Origin: Hyphomicrobiales bacterium
Lineage (GTDB): Bacteria; Pseudomonadota; Alphaproteobacteria; Rhizobiales; Xanthobacteraceae
Length of the DNA stretch: 34,153 nt
Direction of reading: 5' to 3'
Assembly (NCBI GenBank): GCA_016210825.1
Contig: JACQTM010000058.1
Coordinates: 1-34,153 of the forward strand
In this document: piece after piece, positions 32,039 to 34,153 of the stretch
How positions within the stretch are numbered: the first letter of the stretch is position 1
Layout of the letters: each line of letters begins with the position of its first letter
Notes under the pieces: model-generated
What the model was told of the DNA's origin: nothing
The model's input: only the letters and a program-made list of their open reading frames with translations
Database searches by the model: none
Translations under genes and position numbers: made by a program

Positions 32039-32824
32039 GTGGAGGGACTCTGGGCCGACGTGCTGTCGACGACATTTTGGATCGGCGTCGGCAAGATCAT
32101 TGGCGTCAACATCATCCTGTCCGGCGACAATGCGGTCGTTATCGCGCTCGCTTGCCGGATGCTGCCGCCGCGGCAGCGTATGTGGGGAATGATTCTCGGT
32201 GCCGGCGTCGCGGTTCTGCTGCGCATATTGTTCACGCTCGTCGTCGCGCAGGCGATGGAATACCCCTACCTCAAGTTGGTTGGCGGCATCCTTCTGTTGT
32301 GGGTCGCGATTAAGCTCGTCGTGCCGGAGGAGAGTCATGGCGAGGGCAAGATCGAGGCCGCTGAGAATCTCTGGCGCGCGGTGCGTATCGTCGCTATTGC
32401 CGACATCGTCATGAGTTTAGACAATGTGATCGCCATCGCCGCGACTGCCGAGACAGCGGCAGCCTTGGTGGATCCCGCGCATGCGAGCACGATCAAGGCC
32501 ATCCTGATCATCATCGGTCTTGCGACCAGCATTCCCATGATCGTCGCCGGCAGCGCGCTGCTAATGATGCTGCTCGAACGCTATCCGATCCTGGTCTGGG
32601 CTGGCGCCGGTTTGCTCGGCTGGGTCGCCGGCGACATCATGATCAAAGATGACGCTTTGTATCGCTGGTTCCCGGCAACGGTGGTCGATCTAATCCATCG
32701 CTATCCGGTCTTCGGCTCGCTATACTTAAACATTGCAGCGATTGCCGGTGCGATTTTCGTCATCGCATTCGGCTATATCGTAATGCGAATGCGGCGGCCT
32801 GCCGCGGAGGTCGGCGACGCGTAG
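32039..32824 (+). CDS. TerC/YjbE family integral membrane protein
   Basis: A 261-residue membrane protein with about seven helices. Two inverted halves each carry the family Asp signature: GVNIILSGDNAVVIALA near the N-terminus and IADIVMSLDNVIAIAA in the middle. The family moves or handles metal ions (manganese efflux is established for some members), and tellurite resistance named it. The start is GTG 32039, with AAGGGGG at 32025-32031 spaced 7 bp away. No yybP-ykoY manganese riboswitch pattern was seen in the 118-bp leader. The next gene begins 13 bp downstream and is probably co-transcribed. Confidence 0.88.
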   Translation: MEGLWADVLSTTFWIGVGKIIGVNIILSGDNAVVIALACRMLPPRQRMWGMILGAGVAVLLRILFTLVVAQAMEYPYLKLVGGILLLWVAIKLVVPEESHGEGKIEAAENLWRAVRIVAIADIVMSLDNVIAIAATAETAAALVDPAHASTIKAILIIIGLATSIPMIVAGSALLMMLLERYPILVWAGAGLLGWVAGDIMIKDDALYRWFPATVVDLIHRYPVFGSLYLNIAAIAGAIFVIAFGYIVMRMRRPAAEVGDA

Positions 32825-32837
32825 CTGAGAGCGAACG

Positions 32838-34118
32838 ATGCACGAGCCCTTGCAAAAAACGGTCCGTGCATCGGTCTGCCCGCACGATTGTCCCTCGACC
32901 TGCGCGCTCGAGGTCGAGGTCATCGACAAGCACACAATTGGCCGCGTGCGCGGTGCCGCGGACAACGCCTATACCGCGGGCGTGATCTGCGCCAAGGTCG
33001 CGCGTTATGCCGAGCGCATCCATCATCCCGATCGCTTGACGCGCGCACTGCGCCGCAAAGGCGGGAAGAGCTCGGGCGAATTCGAGCCGATCGCCTTCGA
33101 CGACGCGCTCGATCTCGTTGCCGAGAATTTCATGCGCGCGGAAGCGCATCACGGGCCTGAGGCGGTTTGGCCCTATTACTATGCCGGCACCATGGGCCTC
33201 GTGATGCGCGACGGCATCAACCGATTGCGCCACGCGAAGAAATATTCCGGCTTCCATTCGACCATTTGCGTCAATCCGGCCTGGACCGGCTTCATCGCCG
33301 GCACCGGCCGGCTTGCCGGATCCGACCCGCGCGAGATGGCAAAATCCGACCTCGTGATCATCTGGGGCACCAATGCGGTGAACACCCAAGTCAATGTGAT
33401 GACGCACGCCGTGCTCGCGCGAAAGGAACGCGGCGCCAAAATCGTCGCCGTCGATATCTATATGAACGGAACGATGGAGCAGGCCGATCTCGCGGTGATG
33501 GTGCGCCCGGGCACCGACGCGGCGCTCGCCTGCGCGGTTATGCATTGCCTGTTCCGCGACGGCAAAGCCGATTGGGACTATCTGGAAAAATACACCGACG
33601 CGCCGCGTGAACTCGCCGAGCACGTGCGCACGCGCGGTCCGGAATGGGCGGAAAAGATCACCGGCTGCCCGGCGGCGACGATCGAGGAGTTCGCGCGCCT
33701 CGTCGGCGCGACGAAGCGCGCCTATTTCCGTCTCGGTTATGGCTTCGGACGCTCACGCAACGGCACGGTCAACATGCATGCGGCAAGCTGCATCGCCGCG
33801 GTGACGGGCGCATGGCGCTACGAAGGCGGCGGCGCCTTTCACAACAACGGCGCCATTTACCATTGGGACCGCACCATGATCGAAGGCCTCGATGTCGTCG
33901 ATCCGAAGGTTCGCGTGCTCGATCAATCGCGCATCGGGCCGATCTTGTGCGGGGACCGCGACGCGCTTACCGGCGGCCCCCCGGTCACCGCATTGCTGAC
34001 GCAGAATACTAATCCGGTCTCGGTCGCGCCCGAGCAGGAACGCGTCAAGCGCGGCTTCGCCCGCGATGATCTCTTCGTCTGCGTGCACGAGCAGTTCATG
34101 ACCGAGACCGCGCGCTAG
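32838..34118 (+). CDS. Molybdopterin oxidoreductase, broken by in-frame TAG
   Basis: The N-terminal 426 residues of a Mo/W-bis-MGD oxidoreductase of the formate-dehydrogenase/DMSO-reductase superfamily. Cysteines 14, 18, 22 (VCPHDCPSTC) and 51 (GVICAK) form the 4Fe-4S site. WPYYYAGTMG, IIWGTNAVNTQVN and LLTQNTNPVSVAPEQ are cofactor-domain landmarks. Members run to roughly 700 residues. The frame ends at TAG 34116-34118, yet the same frame continues past it as AEVVLPATMYM, which matches the family continuation TETAR(Y)ADIVLPATMFME. The TAG thus replaces one residue, probably Tyr. It may be a nonsense mutation, a sequencing error or the sign of a decaying gene. The remainder lies beyond the window. 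Confidence 0.88.
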   Translation: MHEPLQKTVRASVCPHDCPSTCALEVEVIDKHTIGRVRGAADNAYTAGVICAKVARYAERIHHPDRLTRALRRKGGKSSGEFEPIAFDDALDLVAENFMRAEAHHGPEAVWPYYYAGTMGLVMRDGINRLRHAKKYSGFHSTICVNPAWTGFIAGTGRLAGSDPREMAKSDLVIIWGTNAVNTQVNVMTHAVLARKERGAKIVAVDIYMNGTMEQADLAVMVRPGTDAALACAVMHCLFRDGKADWDYLEKYTDAPRELAEHVRTRGPEWAEKITGCPAATIEEFARLVGATKRAYFRLGYGFGRSRNGTVNMHAASCIAAVTGAWRYEGGGAFHNNGAIYHWDRTMIEGLDVVDPKVRVLDQSRIGPILCGDRDALTGGPPVTALLTQNTNPVSVAPEQERVKRGFARDDLFVCVHEQFMTETAR

Positions 34119-34153
34119 GCCGAAGTTGTGTTGCCGGCAACGATGTACATGGA

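Noticed and set aside
34116-34118. TAG as a recoded sense codon (pyrrolysine)
   Set aside because: Pyrrolysine use is not expected in this type of bacterium and the position is ordinarily Tyr-like, so mutation or error is simpler.
1-34153. CRISPR arrays, tRNA/rRNA genes, integrase or transposase genes
   Set aside because: No regular repeat-spacer pattern, no recognisable tRNA or rRNA and no recombinase motif was seen anywhere in the window.

Overview
The window reads as a GC-rich alphaproteobacterial chromosome segment, most likely Hyphomicrobiales (Rhizobiales) of the Bradyrhizobiaceae/Xanthobacteraceae type. The basis is gene order and protein flavour: fabD-fabG-acpP-fabF-mltG-yicC-gmk on one strand, lptF-lptG-lptD-surA-pdxA-rsmA on the other, then pepA and holC with ndk further on, plus GC-rich palindromic intergenic repeats of a kind common in this group. 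No rRNA, tRNA, CRISPR array or transposase was recognised.

Layout. (1) 231-4510: a mercury-resistance locus. merR is divergent from merT-merP-merF-merA across a palindromic MerR-type operator. Four further tightly packed genes follow merA: a two-helix membrane protein with a vicinal Cys pair, a Cys-free small membrane protein, a DUF3237 protein and a Cys-rich membrane protein. (2) 4537-5933, minus strand: a nucleoside phosphorylase and a SAM-dependent methyltransferase, convergent with the mer genes. (3) 6031-13638: a palindromic repeat, a small hypothetical gene, then fatty-acid synthesis (fabD, fabG, acpP, fabF), cell wall (mltG), RNA turnover (yicC) and GMP kinase (gmk). (4) 13644-23858, mostly minus strand: a zinc alcohol dehydrogenase, then the outer-membrane biogenesis and housekeeping operon lptF-lptG-lptD-surA-pdxA-rsmA. 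It is interrupted after rsmA by a secreted esterase gene on the plus strand. (5) 24208-27227: pepA and holC, separated by an orphan antitoxin-like gene and a uracil-DNA-glycosylase-like gene. (6) 27322-34153: accessory genes (DUF3175 protein, proline-rich lipoprotein, Tat-exported cyclase, DinB protein, aquaporin, Tyr-rich secreted protein), then ndk, a TerC-family gene and a molybdopterin oxidoreductase whose frame is broken by an in-frame TAG.

How the genes work together. MerR would sense Hg(II) and activate the merTPFA promoter. MerP and the membrane proteins MerT and MerF would pass Hg(II) to MerA for reduction to Hg(0). The four genes after merA look co-transcribed and are candidates for an extended mercury module. 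FabD, FabG, AcpP and FabF act together in fatty-acid initiation and elongation. LptF, LptG and LptD belong to the LPS transport machine, and SurA helps fold beta-barrels such as LptD.

Most notable observations. (a) Two core genes, rsmA and pepA, are each followed by a foreign-looking cargo gene and then by a second, diverged copy of the core gene's own 3' end. This is the footprint expected when an incoming DNA segment recombines at a gene terminus. (b) The mer operon carries unusual extra genes. (c) The acyl carrier protein has His-Asp where its recognition helix normally has Leu-Val. (d) An amber codon interrupts the molybdopterin oxidoreductase. All alignments and identities were made by eye.
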